Shown piece by piece: positions 22,640 to 33,298 of a stretch of DNA of 64,000 bases (positions are counted from its first letter, which is position 1; every line of letters begins with the position of its first letter). The translations under genes and the position numbers were made by a program. This stretch comes from Xiphydria camelus (Eukaryota; Arthropoda; Insecta; Hymenoptera; Xiphydriidae): contig OY783197.1 in the NCBI GenBank assembly GCA_963678675.1, positions 7,959,069-8,023,068 of the forward strand, written 5' to 3'. Below the pieces are notes generated by a model that had not been told where the DNA came from, made no database searches, and worked only from the letters and a program-made list of their open reading frames with translations.

Positions 22640-23333
22640 TAGCGAGTCGAGGTTGTAAGAACTTCCCTGATAGGTTTTGTTATATTTGTTGAGAATTTGT
22701 GGTTAAAAAGCACCAAAGGAACATCACAGAGTTAGTTAAAAAAGTGTATTTTTCATATTTCAGAATTAAACTTGGTGATCAGGACAAGTCTTGGGCTCCG
22801 CATAAAGTATGTTATGTTTGTGTAAAAGACCTTAGAAAATGGTCGAAAAAGGAGAAAAAAATCCTTTAGATTTGCTGTTCCAATTATATGGAGGGAGCCA
22901 AGGAACCATTCAGACGATTGCTACTTTTGTAGTGTTGATTTGACCGGTTACAACTCAAAAAACAAAAAAGTTATTCAGTATCCTAACCTACCATCTGCAA
23001 TTCGGCCAGTAGGCCATAGTCCGGATCTGCCTGTTCCTGAACTACCAGTGACTATTGAGAATGTTCTTCTGGATATGTCAAGTGACGAATCTCTGTATGA
23101 TAAAAATGAACCAGCGGAGGATGCATCCTCTCATGAGTTTCAGTGTCCTGTAAGAAGTAACGAATCTCAGTTGTTTACTCAAAGCGAGTTAAATGATTTA
23201 ATTAGAGATTTGTGCTTAACAAAGGAGAAAGCTGAACTTCTTGGTTCCAGACTCAAGGAAAAAAACTTGTTAGCAGCTGGAACTTCAATTCATATGTACA
23301 GGAGACGAGAGAGCAGCAATTTACTCAGTTTTA
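22640..23333 (+). pseudogene. Transposon-associated gene, piece 1 (N-terminal)
   Basis: First piece of a gene whose parts lie at 22640-23333, 24905-25180, 47133-47490 and 47647-48163. It begins with a cysteine/histidine zinc-binding region (CKNFPDRFCYIC, VCYVC, CYFCSVDLTGYN). There follow PNLPSAIRPVGHSPDLPVPE, an acidic linker, and QSELNDLIRDLCLTKEKAELLGSRL, which ends in a likely helix. I know these motifs from a multicopy protein family in insects and cnidarians of unproven function, probably transposon-encoded. One in-frame TGA (about 22694) and a one-base insertion (about 22862) are present. The piece is cut by the insertion starting at 23346. Confidence 0.75.
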
Positions 23334-23345
23334 ATGTGAAACATC

Positions 23346-24608
23346 TTATGCCGTGCTTCGGCGGTGAGAACGACTGTTCTCGTGAAACGTCGCTGCGTCG
23401 TCGCTGGAATGGCTATACGTTTACTCGAAACGCATCGGCTCTCTCCGCCACGACTCGGTGGACTCGACCCTTTCACCGACTGCTAGCTGCCCCACTTACT
23501 ACTCCACGCTCACTGTATCGGTGTACAAAGCAGTATTTACCCTCATTAATGAAAGCACGAGGATTGATTAATCATTGATTAGCACGTTTAAAAATAACAT
23601 TAAAAAAATATAGTCTCGCCGTCTGCTACTCCTTAGAATTAGATCGGTATGTACTTCTGCGATACGAATCGCAACCGCTGGCGGTGCAGCGGTGAGAAGA
23701 TATAAGCGGAAGCACGAAACGCCGATTCAACGAATCCCCCGATCATCCGTTCGGTTAGAATTCGGTCGGAATCGCTTCCGCGTTTCCGTTCGGTTAGACT
23801 TCCTCACGCATGTGGCGTACATACGAGGCTACGCGTTGGTCGCCGTTGCGTCGTACATCATTCCCCGTCGGGAATAACAGAAGATACATATCAAATACAC
23901 GGGATGCGACGCGATACGTCGATCGTTCGACGAACGGTGAGACAAGAAGCGCTACGAAATGATTCTCGGGGACGGAGTCGCTTCGACTTCGTCGAGTGAA
24001 TTCGCGGGTGAAACGAGATATGTAAATCTATAGACTTTTTCTCTGGGTAGATCTCTCTTACAAAGTCCTCCGATACTATTATCTAAGAGCGCGGCAACAC
24101 GATATCGTCACCCGATGAAGCGCGATCCGTCCAGAGAATATCCCGCGCCTGTGTAACGCATGCGGAGCGATGCGAACGAAAGGGCGGTGCGCGAGTGATC
24201 GACTCGAGCGCACTCGTCGCGAGGGTTGCCGCACTTGGCCTATATAGTGACTCGATTACGCTTGGTATCTATAACTCTGATATACATACATATAAAAAGT
24301 ATTAAATACATGGCGCGATTTGCCGATAGCAAATATAAAAAAATAGAAGTAATGGTTAATACGGTAACGGTTATAGTAATTTCGTGGAGATTCAACGGCC
24401 GTTTTCGATACGAGTTCGCCGAATGAGGGGCAGCTCGTCACATATTTAAAAAAACAGCTAGTTACAAGTATTGATCATTGTCAAATGACGTGAATTCAAT
24501 TGAAAGAAAACCAAAAATAGAGATATAAATAATAGTATATACCTACAAATAATACGTGTGTGTATAATAACATATAATATAAAACAGTTTTTATAGAAAA
24601 ATTGTTAG
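23346..24608. mobile_element. 1.26-kb insertion with a 12-bp target duplication
   Basis: Flanked by the perfect direct repeat ATGTGAAACATC at 23334-23345 and 24609-24620. The host gene's frame continues across the repeat. A long duplication is typical of target-primed retrotransposition (LINE or SINE), but no poly(A), RT or polymerase III box is seen. Contains a truncated relative of the MITEs at 46115 and 63463 (about 23541-23622) and GC-rich non-coding DNA (23640-24240). Class undetermined. Confidence 0.65.
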
Positions 24609-24618
24609 ATGTGAAACA

Positions 24619-24911
24619 TCGAAATTCTTCTTTGTAGAAAGTATGCGATAGGAAGGATGGACCACGCGTCCGTCGAAAGAACACGTGCGCCAGTGCCCAT
24701 TTGTATTTATGACTGTGATACTATTAAACGGTACGAACCGTTGTGTCTAATTCAAAAAGCGAATTTAGTTTACTCTCTCTTAACTCTGCCATCGGTAAGT
24801 ACTGTTTAATAGTATCACAGTCATAAATACAAATGCGCACTGGCGCACGTGTTCTTTCGACGGACGCGTGGTCCATCCTTCCTATCGCATACTTTCTACA
24901 AAGAAGAATTT
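24619..24911. repeat. Hairpin MITE with arms of about 109 bp
   Basis: Near-perfect inverted arms start AAATTCTTCTTTGTAGAAAG (about 24621) and end with the reverse complement near 24911. The loop is about 75 bp. It interrupts the same gene between pieces 1 and 2. The target duplication is not certain because the arm tips are themselves palindromic with the flank. Confidence 0.75.
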
Positions 24912-25180
24912 TTTTAAACAAGAAGAGGATTTAGTATATTGCTCGAATATTGCTGGTCTGATGAATAAATTCGGAACTGAATACAAAAAAGAAGAATGGA
25001 GGTTATTTATCGATGCGTCTAACTAAAACTAGTTAAAAAATAGTGCTATTACGCAATGGATTACCACCAATGGAGTATTAACTTATGCGTCATTACCTGT
25101 TGCTCACTCTGTATACATGAAGGGAAGTTACGAAAACCTCAGTGTAGTTTTAGATAAAATAAACTTTTCCGCTTATGGAT
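24905..25180 (+). pseudogene. Transposon-associated gene, piece 2
   Basis: Middle piece of the split gene. It reads DLVYCSNIAGLMNKFG, EEWRLFIDAS and VAHSVYMKGSYENL, motifs that in this family follow piece 1 directly. One in-frame TAA after the FIDAS block. It ends at the GGAT target duplication (25177-25180) of the solo LTR, and the next codons are at 47133. Confidence 0.75.
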
Positions 25181-25805
25181 TGTAACGTGGAGAATCGCTC
25201 CGAGTCACAAAAAGGGGGCAATCGGCCCCTTCGGAAGAAGGCGCGCGATCGCGGATCGATACGGATGAGTTGCATCTATGTATATCGAGACGGGTTGAGC
25301 GTCCGGACCGATTGCCAACGGCTACCGGAGAGCCACCTTGTAGGCTCGAGGGGCAACCCGGAGGACCGGGAAGCACCCACGTGACGGCTTGGTCGGAGAG
25401 CAGGCAGTCGTTGCCCGAGTTTCGCAGGAGTGAGAGTTCGTTTTCGTTGCGAGAGAGTGCGTCGAGTACAAGCGTCGAGGACGAACAACGAGTACGAGCG
25501 CCGAGTACGAGCTGGGAGAGCGACCGACCGGGGAGCCGACGACCGGACGTCTAGGAGAACCGGGGACTTCCGAAGTTGACGATAGCCGGTACGATCCCCC
25601 TTGCCTAGCGACCGACATTTCGACTCGCCGTCGCATCGTCGCCAAGTGCTTCCGTCGAGCTGGCGCGCACCTCTTCGTCAGATTCCCGAGTAGAAATGCG
25701 ATCGGGCTTGCCCGATGTAGCATCGGGGCCCGACCGGGCGCTTCTAGGGCATGCCCTACCGGGCGTACCCGATTGGGACCCGACCGGGCGCTTCTAAGGC
25801 ATGCC

Positions 25806-26617
25806 CTGAAAGCGTATTGGGACCGCTTATTACCGATGGCGGCGCTCGCAGCGCTGCGGAAACATGGCGGATATTGGCGTACAGCACACCGCGAACTTCA
25901 AATTCCGTCGACCGGTAGGTAAAAGAGCCAAGTACCGCATACCGCATTTATTTTAAGCGTCCCTATTATCTGATCGGGGCTTGAACGGGCGTTTCTAAGG
26001 CATGTCCTATCAAATTATTCTTATATAAATGATAAAATCATGCATTTTAACATGGAAGTAATTCTGAAATATTTATAAATTATATTGAAATATATTGTAA
26101 CGGTTCGGCCGTTACAAGACCCTAATAAATAATTATAGATTGTGTGATAAATTTTAACTAGTACTATTCTTATTTAGCAACTTTCGCCGGTCTTGTAAAA
26201 TTAAAAAATACGGATTATCCCAATAACTCTGATAGTACTATTTAAATTAAACATTTTTTTATTACATTTTTTTAATATATACTGGAGTAAGTAAAAATAA
26301 TTTTCAAAGTGTACATTACAGTCGAAGCTAATGAATTATCGATATAAAAAACGTGGCCGATATTGGCGTTTCGGATTGGTACGTAGGTACTTGAAGTGTT
26401 AACTTGCTCCAAGTTTTTAAAAAATGAGCATTTTTAGAACGAGATATAGGTAGACATTTATTTTCACAAACAATTAAATGAATTCATTCGGATCAACTGT
26501 ATACTACCGGTTGCCGGAATTTGAAGTACGCGGCGTGCTGCACGCCCAATATCCGCCATGTTTCCGCAGCGCCGCGAGCGCCGCCATCGGTAAATAGCGG
26601 TCCCAATAGTGATAAAT
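25806..26617. repeat. 0.8-kb element with 100-bp GC-rich inverted ends
   Basis: TATTGGGACCGC...CCATGGCGGCGCTCGC-type left arm (25809-25910) is inverted at about 26510-26617. The centre is AT-rich and non-coding, with TTTAAAAAATGAGC and short runs. It lies within the 4.5-kb element. Possible TA flanks, not proven. Confidence 0.65.
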
Positions 26618-27296
26618 GTGACAGACGCTCCGTATAGTTCAATAATCGTTTGCCGTCTTTTTCAAATAATCAAGATAGTGAACGGAAGCAGTGCTTTTTC
26701 CCTGGTTGATTGTGCATCAAGAGTAGAAAAGGAGACATCCGTATCTCAGAAGAAGTGCCATCAGATAAGTAATTCATAATTGACCGTTTTAACCTCATTT
26801 TGATAAAATCTTTGGACAAATATCTTTGTGGTTATTCTATTTTTGTTTTCAGCGTCATAATAATGTGCCTGCCCAAGGATTCACGATCCTGCAAAGGGAT
26901 TCACGACTGCTAAAGAAGTGCCTGGGAAAGAGGTTTTAAAAAATACAACACTACATGCTTGTATCGAAGGTATATGAAGTTTATTGGTTATTAGTACTCG
27001 CTAATAATTGCTTTTTTTCACTGTATTACCTTATAATATTATATATAATTTCTCAGAGGCACTTTTAACAAATCCAGATAGAAAAGTTCCTTCAGAATTG
27101 CGGTACAATGCCACGGTAGAAATATCAGGTTCTACCGATACGACGTGCTTCGACAAGGTCTGCATCAACTTTGGCAATATATTGGCGGTCTTGGTGGCAC
27201 TGCACTAATCCTATGGCACACTTCCACATTATTACGGTAGTATAGCTGCACAGCGTTCTGGTAATATACCGTCTTCCCCTGTACTGACAGTATATA

Positions 27297-27451
27297 TCGA
27301 TACCTTACTGTGAAAACCTCGTAAGTGCAATTTTTGACAAAAATGCCATTTATAGCTTACTGCGTTAAGGTTTAAAATCTGAATACAGTAAGCTATAAAT
27401 GGCATTTTTGTCAAAAATTGCACTTACGAGGTTTTCAAAGTAAGGTATCGA
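27297..27451. repeat. TCGATACC hairpin MITE (copy 1)
   Basis: 155 bp, almost entirely palindromic. Arms begin TCGATACCTTACTTTGAAAA (left arm has TG for TT) and continue through AATTTTTGACAAAAATGCC. Flanked by TA (27295-27296, 27452-27453), readable also as ATAT. Close copy at 47491-47646. Confidence 0.85.
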
Positions 27452-27580
27452 TATGCATTTTGCCTCTAATATGCCTCTAATTTAAAATCTCTAGAATTGC
27501 TGTACAATGCCACAGTAGAAATGTCAGGTTCTATCGACACGACGTGCTTCGACAAGGTCTGCATCAACTTTGGCGGTATA

Positions 27581-27920
27581 CAGTAGACTCTTGATTATCC
27601 GAGGTAATTGGGACCGAGAGTACCTCGGTTAAAAATAAAACTCGGATAATCCGAAGTTCTTTTAAATTGCTCGTGGATGACTAAGAAAAATCCAAAAGGT
27701 ACATTATACAGTTTTATATTTACTTACATTTGTAATTTATCTTAAAAAAAGAAGTCTTTCATGGATTTTTGAGTTAATTGTTTGTCTCTCTTGGAAGCGG
27801 TGATGTTGCACCAACATCGACACGAGTCGACACAGGAGTCGCTGGGAGTCAGGAGAGAGCCCTTGATTAATCCGGAGCCTCTCGGTTAACTGGGACTCGG
27901 ATAACCGCGCGAGTCTACTG
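27581..27920. repeat. pogo/Tigger-like MITE (copy A)
   Basis: 340 bp, ends CAGTAGACTC and GAGTCTACTG with TA on both sides. Subterminal TTATCCGAGGTAATTGGG and GTTAACTGGGACTCGGATAA are the style of pogo-group elements. Non-coding. The copy at 44863 sits at the same site in the other X repeat, so this insertion is older than the X duplication. Confidence 0.85.
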
Positions 27921-28387
27921 TATTGGCGGTACTGCACTAATCCTGTGGCACACTTTTCTATCTGGGAAATTCGTGGCAGAAGAATAGGAGATGCGACGGA
28001 ATTGAATTACAATAATGAAGTAGGTAATTATTTTATTATTATTTTTTTCTCTCTTTACCGATATATTCCCTCTTCCATACTATCACAAGTTCCAATGTAT
28101 ACATCGACCTGTCGAATGTGAAGTGTACATGTATCTCCCTTCTATTTTATCTTTTCTTTGCCTCTAGTGTAACGACGGTCAATGTGGAATCACTGATGCC
28201 GAGTAGACAAATAAATACCGAATAAGGCTGTACAGCTGTACTACTGTAATAATGTGCCTGCCCAGAGACGAAGCAGAGATGAAATAGAAGTGAGGTACAT
28301 GTACATTTCACATTTGACAGGTCGGTGTATAAATTGGAACTTGTGATAGTACGAAAGAGGGAATATATCGATAAAGAGAAAATGGGA

Positions 28388-29116
28388 CTTTATTGTAGAT
28401 AAAAATGTAATCTTAAAAAAAGTATTTTCCGAACATGGGCCAAAAGTAACATAATATAACAAAAGTTCGTAGTCAGTGAGGTAAAGCGATTCAATTTTTC
28501 ATCCTAATCAAGAAGATTGAAATCATATAATATATACTTAATATATGAACCGTTGAAAACCAGAATGGTCTAAGTCACATTTCATGTAAGCTGAGATTAT
28601 TTGACTGCAAAGTTAAGTACAATTTGAAAAATCTGTGTAGATGATGCAAACAGATATTTTTAATCGTAAATATCTGTTTTGTATCATCTAGATAGATTTT
28701 TCAAATTGTACTTAACTTTGCAGTCAAATAATCTCAGCTTACATGAAATGTGACTTAGACCATTCTAGTTTTCAACGGTTCATATATTAAATATATATTA
28801 TATGATTTCAATCTTCTTGGTTAGGACGAAAAATTGAATCGCTTTACCTCACTAACTACGAACTTTTGTTATATCGATACCTGAAAGCAACAGTGAGATA
28901 ACACAGATTTCGAGCTGTGTCAAACGTAATTTTATTTAAATATTTTTGCCGAGCTATCTCAGTATTGCATTGTATAAAGGCCGGTTTTAGCTTACGTTTG
29001 ACACAGCTCGAAATCTGTGTTATCTCACTGTTGCTTTCAGGTATCGATATGTTACTTTTGGCCCATGTTCGGACAATACTTTTTTTAAGATTAAATTTTT
29101 ATCTACAATAAAGTCC
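28388..29116. repeat. Palindrome with arms of about 270 bp
   Basis: Left arm 28388-28660 starts GGACTTTATTGTAGAT. The right arm runs 28668-28873 and resumes at 29050-29116 after a nested hairpin. Arm identity is high, with a few mismatches. The loop is only a few bases, so the whole could extrude as one stem. No coding content. Confidence 0.8.
28874..29047. repeat. TCGATACC hairpin MITE, second subfamily
   Basis: 174 bp. Arms of about 55 bp begin TCGATACCTGAAAGCAACAG and are flanked by TA (28872-28873, 29048-29049). The empty site is visible in the opposite arm of the surrounding palindrome (near 28450), which proves the insertion. Confidence 0.85.
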
Positions 29117-29333
29117 TATTTCGATACGAGAGAAAAGATTATATAATAAATTACGAGATAGTATCGATTCAAATTTCAATAGAAAAAACAGTAAAATAAG
29201 CATTTGTTGTATATTAATAGTTTAAATGTCTGACTAAAAATGTTTACATGACTCTAATGTAATATATTAATTATAAAATAAATTTAACATTTTTTTCGAA
29301 ATTATTTCTCTTATTTAGCACCCTTCCATTTAA

Positions 29334-29949
29334 CCCTTTCGCTCACCGTGTCCACAAATGTGGACATGTAGATTAATGTACCGTATGTCCGCGATCATTT
29401 GAACCATAGGAAAATTGCGAGTTTTGCATGAGCACCCCTTTGGGTCTCCTCGTACAATAGAATCACCGGAGAAGCGTGAATGCGCATGCGTAGTCATCCG
29501 CGAGTGTGGCGTCGTCAGCAAGTTCAGATCGATTATTTCGATAACCGATCTGAACTTGCTGACGACGCCACACTCGCGGATGACTACGCATGCGCATTCA
29601 CGCTTCTCCGGTGATTCTATTGGACAAGGAGACCCAAAGGGGTGCTCATGCAAAACTCGCAATTTTCCTATGGTTCAAATGATCGCGGACATACGGTATA
29701 TATAAGGTCATAAATTAGAATTTTTACCGTTTGTTCACAAGAAGTACATTCGTGGACATTGTAACGAACGTATAAGACATATATAGCCATAAAAATTAAA
29801 AATTAAATTTATAAATAAATAAAAAAAAATTAAATTTATGAAAAAAAAATTTTTTTTTATCAGAAAAATTAAAATTTAAAGCATCGAACAACTGGAATAT
29901 ACATTATCAATTGTATAGCTGTAAAAATAAAAATTCGTGAGTGAAAGGG
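29334..29949. repeat. TTAA-flanked piggyBac-like MITE
   Basis: Ends CCCTTTCGCTCAC and GTGAGTGAAAGGG with TTAA at 29330-29333 and 29950-29953. The interior is AT-rich with A/T runs at 29815-29870. It contains the nested MITE at 29381-29696. No coding content. Confidence 0.8.
29381..29696. repeat. CCGTATGTCC hairpin MITE (copy 1)
   Basis: 316 bp. Arms of about 150 bp begin CCGTATGTCCGCGATCATTT, with TA on both sides (29379-29380, 29697-29698). The loop near 29535 is only a few bases. Near-perfect stem. Opposed mirror ORFs in it are artefacts of the palindrome. Confidence 0.9.
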
Positions 29950-30719
29950 TTAAAATTAATTTGTGGTTAATAAAATTTCGACGAAGCTGCCCGACAAAAA
30001 TCGTGCTAGGGCTCTCATCGGGCAGCCCCGTCGGGCCCCGATCGGGTTTGCCTGACAAGGCAATCATCCCCAAACCGCGTTACAAAAGTCATCGGGCCCT
30101 GGTCGGGCAGCCCTATCCGGGCCTTATCATGGATCGGGCGTGCCTTGCCGGGACCCGATGAGCGCCTTGTCTAGATTTCTACTCGGGTTCACGCCCGTGT
30201 TACGATTTAGCGCACTCGTTTCGTGTTAGCGATCATTGTATTTGCACACGCGTTCCGTTTTCGTATCGTTCCAGCATTTTCGTATCTCGTCGCTCACGCA
30301 AGCCCTCGTTGCAGCGTCTTTCCGTCGACGCGTTTCATCGAGGCATTTCCTCTGATCCGAGCCTCGTCGTTGTAGAGTGCTCGTTGCGTATCCGCGCTCG
30401 TCGTTGTAGAGCGCTCGTTGCATATCCGCGCTCGCAGTTGTAGAGTGCTCGTTGCGTTTCCGCGCTCACCATTTTAGAGCGCTCGTTTCGTTTAGCGCTC
30501 GTCGTCTTACTCCGCGTTTAGCGTGGTGCACGCGGCACCGAGACCGCGCCGAGTAGCCCGGGTAAAAATTTGTTCCGGCCGCCTGACGTAATTTCAGGGC
30601 CGCATCAGGTAACAATGCGGCATGCCTGATCAGGGTAACCGGATCAGGCCTGTATCCGGGCCGGTTGAGGTAATAATGCAGCATGCCTGATCAGGATAAC
30701 CGGAATTTTCTCAATAAAT

Positions 30720-31147
30720 ATACGATTATAACCAAAACTATGCTTAGTTACGCCATATAAATCGACTATTCTCTATTGATAGAGACCAGAATAAATGTTA
30801 TAAGTTAAATATTAACAGAGATTCGCCCTTAGCAACGCTAAGCCACGCCCCTGCCGCCTGAAAGTCGAGAATCCGATTTCTCGGGCAATATATATATGTC
30901 AAAATGTCACTCTAATTCCGCCTATCTTCGGCGATAGTCGGCCATGATCGGAAATGTCTACACAGATGCGGGTACACGCATCCGCCATCAAATGTATGTG
31001 AGAGAATATATTCCTTGAATGTTTGGTCATGGTTTTCAAAGTGAATAAAATATTTCCATTCGCGTAACGATTTCCCTCGCGTTTATTTCGATCCTCGGAC
31101 GCGCTTGTTAATAAAAAGTGATAATTCAGTGCAATCAGAGTAATGAA
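30720..31147. other. Unassigned interior of the 15.4-kb element
   Basis: No gene. Moderately AT-rich with no repeat recognised inside the window. Confidence 0.35.
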
Positions 31148-32226
31148 TCTCAATAGTGGTGAATGTGACAGACGCTCCGTATAGTTTAATAATCGTTTGT
31201 ATTTTTTTCGTTTAATCGAGATAATGAACGGATGTAGTGGTATTTTTCTCTAGTTGCCTGTGCATCAAGAGCAGGAAAGGAGACGGTCTCAGAAGAATTC
31301 CCATCAGATAAGTTTAATTGCCATCTGACAACTTTAACCTCACTTTCGATGGAAGGACAAATATCTTTGTGTTCAATCTATTTTTTGTTTTCAGCGTAAT
31401 GCGAGCATGGGGTGAATCTATGGATTAAAAATAAATTTGATGTTTCTTCTCCATCAAAGCCGTGGCAGAAGAATAGCAGATGCAATTGAATTGGATCACA
31501 ATAATCAAGTAATTACTTTAACATTAGTTTTTCTCTATTGATATATTTCCTCCTTCGTACTATATTTTAAATAGTGAAATGCTGGATATAGTTTTGTTAT
31601 TTATAATCTGTTACAGAAATAAACGTGCTGCTATTCAATTCCACCCAGAAGGACTCCAAATCATGTGCGAACCCGAGGGGGTTTCTTTCGAACGAGGGAT
31701 CGTCCATTTGTCGTTCCAAGAACCAGCTGCATTGGTTCATTCCGCGAGTTAGATTTGCTGCCTCGAGTGCATGGACGTGCGTCCATCCTTCAATATCCTC
31801 CCTGCCATGGTCTTGCTGATTCTAACCTCTGTTGCCACAGCCCGAATGCTCGTCGAAGGTTATTCCTTATTCTTTCTAGCACAGATCTATATTATGCTGC
31901 ACCTGTATTCTTCTGAGACTTCCTAAAATAATTATAAAAACTCCATATAATTCAGCCCTGACAAGTACAATCTTATCGAGGAGATCTTTCGATGTAATGA
32001 TTCCGAAATGTTTCTATGATATTTTGCAACATTCGAGAATTTATCGAGAAATATATATTTCTAACATACGGTAGTATTCACGTAATTTCAAAATATCGCA
32101 GGAATGTTACAGAAAAGTTACTTGCAAAAACGTGCTTTGTGGGGTGTAAATGATTATACCAGAGGCGAAGAAGAGATGAAATAAAAGTGAGGTATATGTA
32201 CACTTCACGTTTGACAGGTTTGTATA

Positions 32227-33296
32227 CCGCAAGTCCTATGGCCAACCGCGCAGATGAGCTGCGACCTGAATTCTTGACTTCGGCAGTATTTATGGTACAG
32301 TTAGAGTGGGCTTCAGATGAGTGCGCTGCATAAGAACGAAAAGTGTCAACTGCTCTTCTAATAGCTGTCAATTCGGGAGATCGAAGCGTTTCGTGTAACC
32401 TCAAAATCGTAAAGTTTTGAATTAGTAGTGAATAATTTGTAGAAGTGATGAGGAATAATCATAAATAATCTTCCGAATTCACAGCCATCGGGAAATCAGA
32501 CGACGCTTTTCGCTCTTACGCTGCGTTCTTACGAAAAGTGTGAAACGTCTGATTTCCCGATGGCTATCAATTCGGGAGATCGAAGTCTAAGCTCGAAATC
32601 GTGAATCTTTGAATAAATGGTAAGTAATGTTCAGAAGTGAGAATTAACAATCATTCGGGTTTTTTCGATGTCCAACCGAATTACACGCCTCATGCCTATT
32701 TGTTTCAGAAATTATTTCCGCGCTAGCACCGCGCGTATCTAGGAAGTAGTTTTACGAAGTGGCGTGAGCGATACCTAAGGTGTCAATTCGGAAGATTATT
32801 TGAGGGGGTCAGAAGCCAAGGGGTCCAAGTAGAAATACAAGTTTTCCGAGATGCTCCACATTAAAGTATTCTTGTTCTTTAAAAATACCTGCAATTTCTT
32901 TGCCTCAAATATATAAGCTGTATGAACTATTCATACACCTTATACACTTGAGGCAAAGGAAAATTGCAGATATTTTTAAAGAACAAGAATACTTTAATGT
33001 GGAGCATCTCGGAAAACTTGTATTTCTACTTGGACCCCTTGGCTTCTGACCCCCTCATTTATGATTATTTCTCATCACTTCTACAAATTATTCACTACTA
33101 ATTCAAAACTTTACGATTTTGAGGTTACACGAAACGCTTCGATCGCCCGAATTGACAGCTATTAGAAGAGCAGTCGACACTTTTCGTTATTATGCAGCGC
33201 ACTCGTCTGAAGCCCACTCTAACTGTACCATAAATACTGCCAAAGTCAAGAATTCAGGTCACAGCTCACCTGAGCGGTTGGCCATAGGACATGCGG
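32227..33296. repeat. CCGTATG-family element with 240-bp arms
   Basis: Ends CCGCAAGTCCTATGGCC and GGCCATAGGACATGCGG, arms of about 240 bp (32227-32465, 33057-33296), TA on both sides (32225-32226, 33297-33298). The empty site matches other X copies. The interior contains remnants of a related hairpin (32470-32640) and a separate hairpin MITE at 32801. Confidence 0.8.
32801..33057. repeat. Hairpin MITE, TGAGGGGGTC termini
   Basis: 257 bp with arms over 110 bp beginning TGAGGGGGTCAGAAGCC, and a short AT-rich loop near 32920. No clear target duplication. Sits between the two arms of the surrounding element. Confidence 0.8.
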
Positions 33297-33298
33297 TA

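Larger units (their letters stand above)
26617..28387 (+). repeat. Repeat X, copy A
   Basis: Dispersed repeat of about 1.3 kb net length, beginning GTGATAAATGTGACAGACGC, with two further copies at 31148 and 43668. It holds a short duplicated coding-like segment (DTTCFDKVCINFG at 27130-27175 and again near 27540-27570), then an inverted pair of blocks around GTGAGGTACATGTACA (28050-28160 and 28270-28385). Interrupted by a hairpin MITE and a pogo-like MITE. The coding-like segment is not recognised. Confidence 0.6.
25685..30187. mobile_element. 4.5-kb element with CCCGAGTAGAAAT termini
   Basis: Inverted ends CCCGAGTAGAAAT and ATTTCTACTCGGG are flanked by TT (25683-25684 and 30188-30189). The LTR sequence is continuous across it. 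Both subterminal regions (25700-25805 and 29995-30175) are rich in ATCGGG, CCCGACCGGGCG and related words, as in elements whose transposase binds clustered subterminal repeats. The interior is a nest of smaller repeats (X copy A, a palindrome, MITEs), and no transposase was found. A 2-bp duplication with CCC ends suggests a CACTA- or ISL2EU-like group, but I cannot assign it. Confidence 0.75.

Noticed and set aside
29330..29705. Two mirror ORFs of about 100 residues
   Set aside because: Both read the same hairpin MITE from opposite strands.
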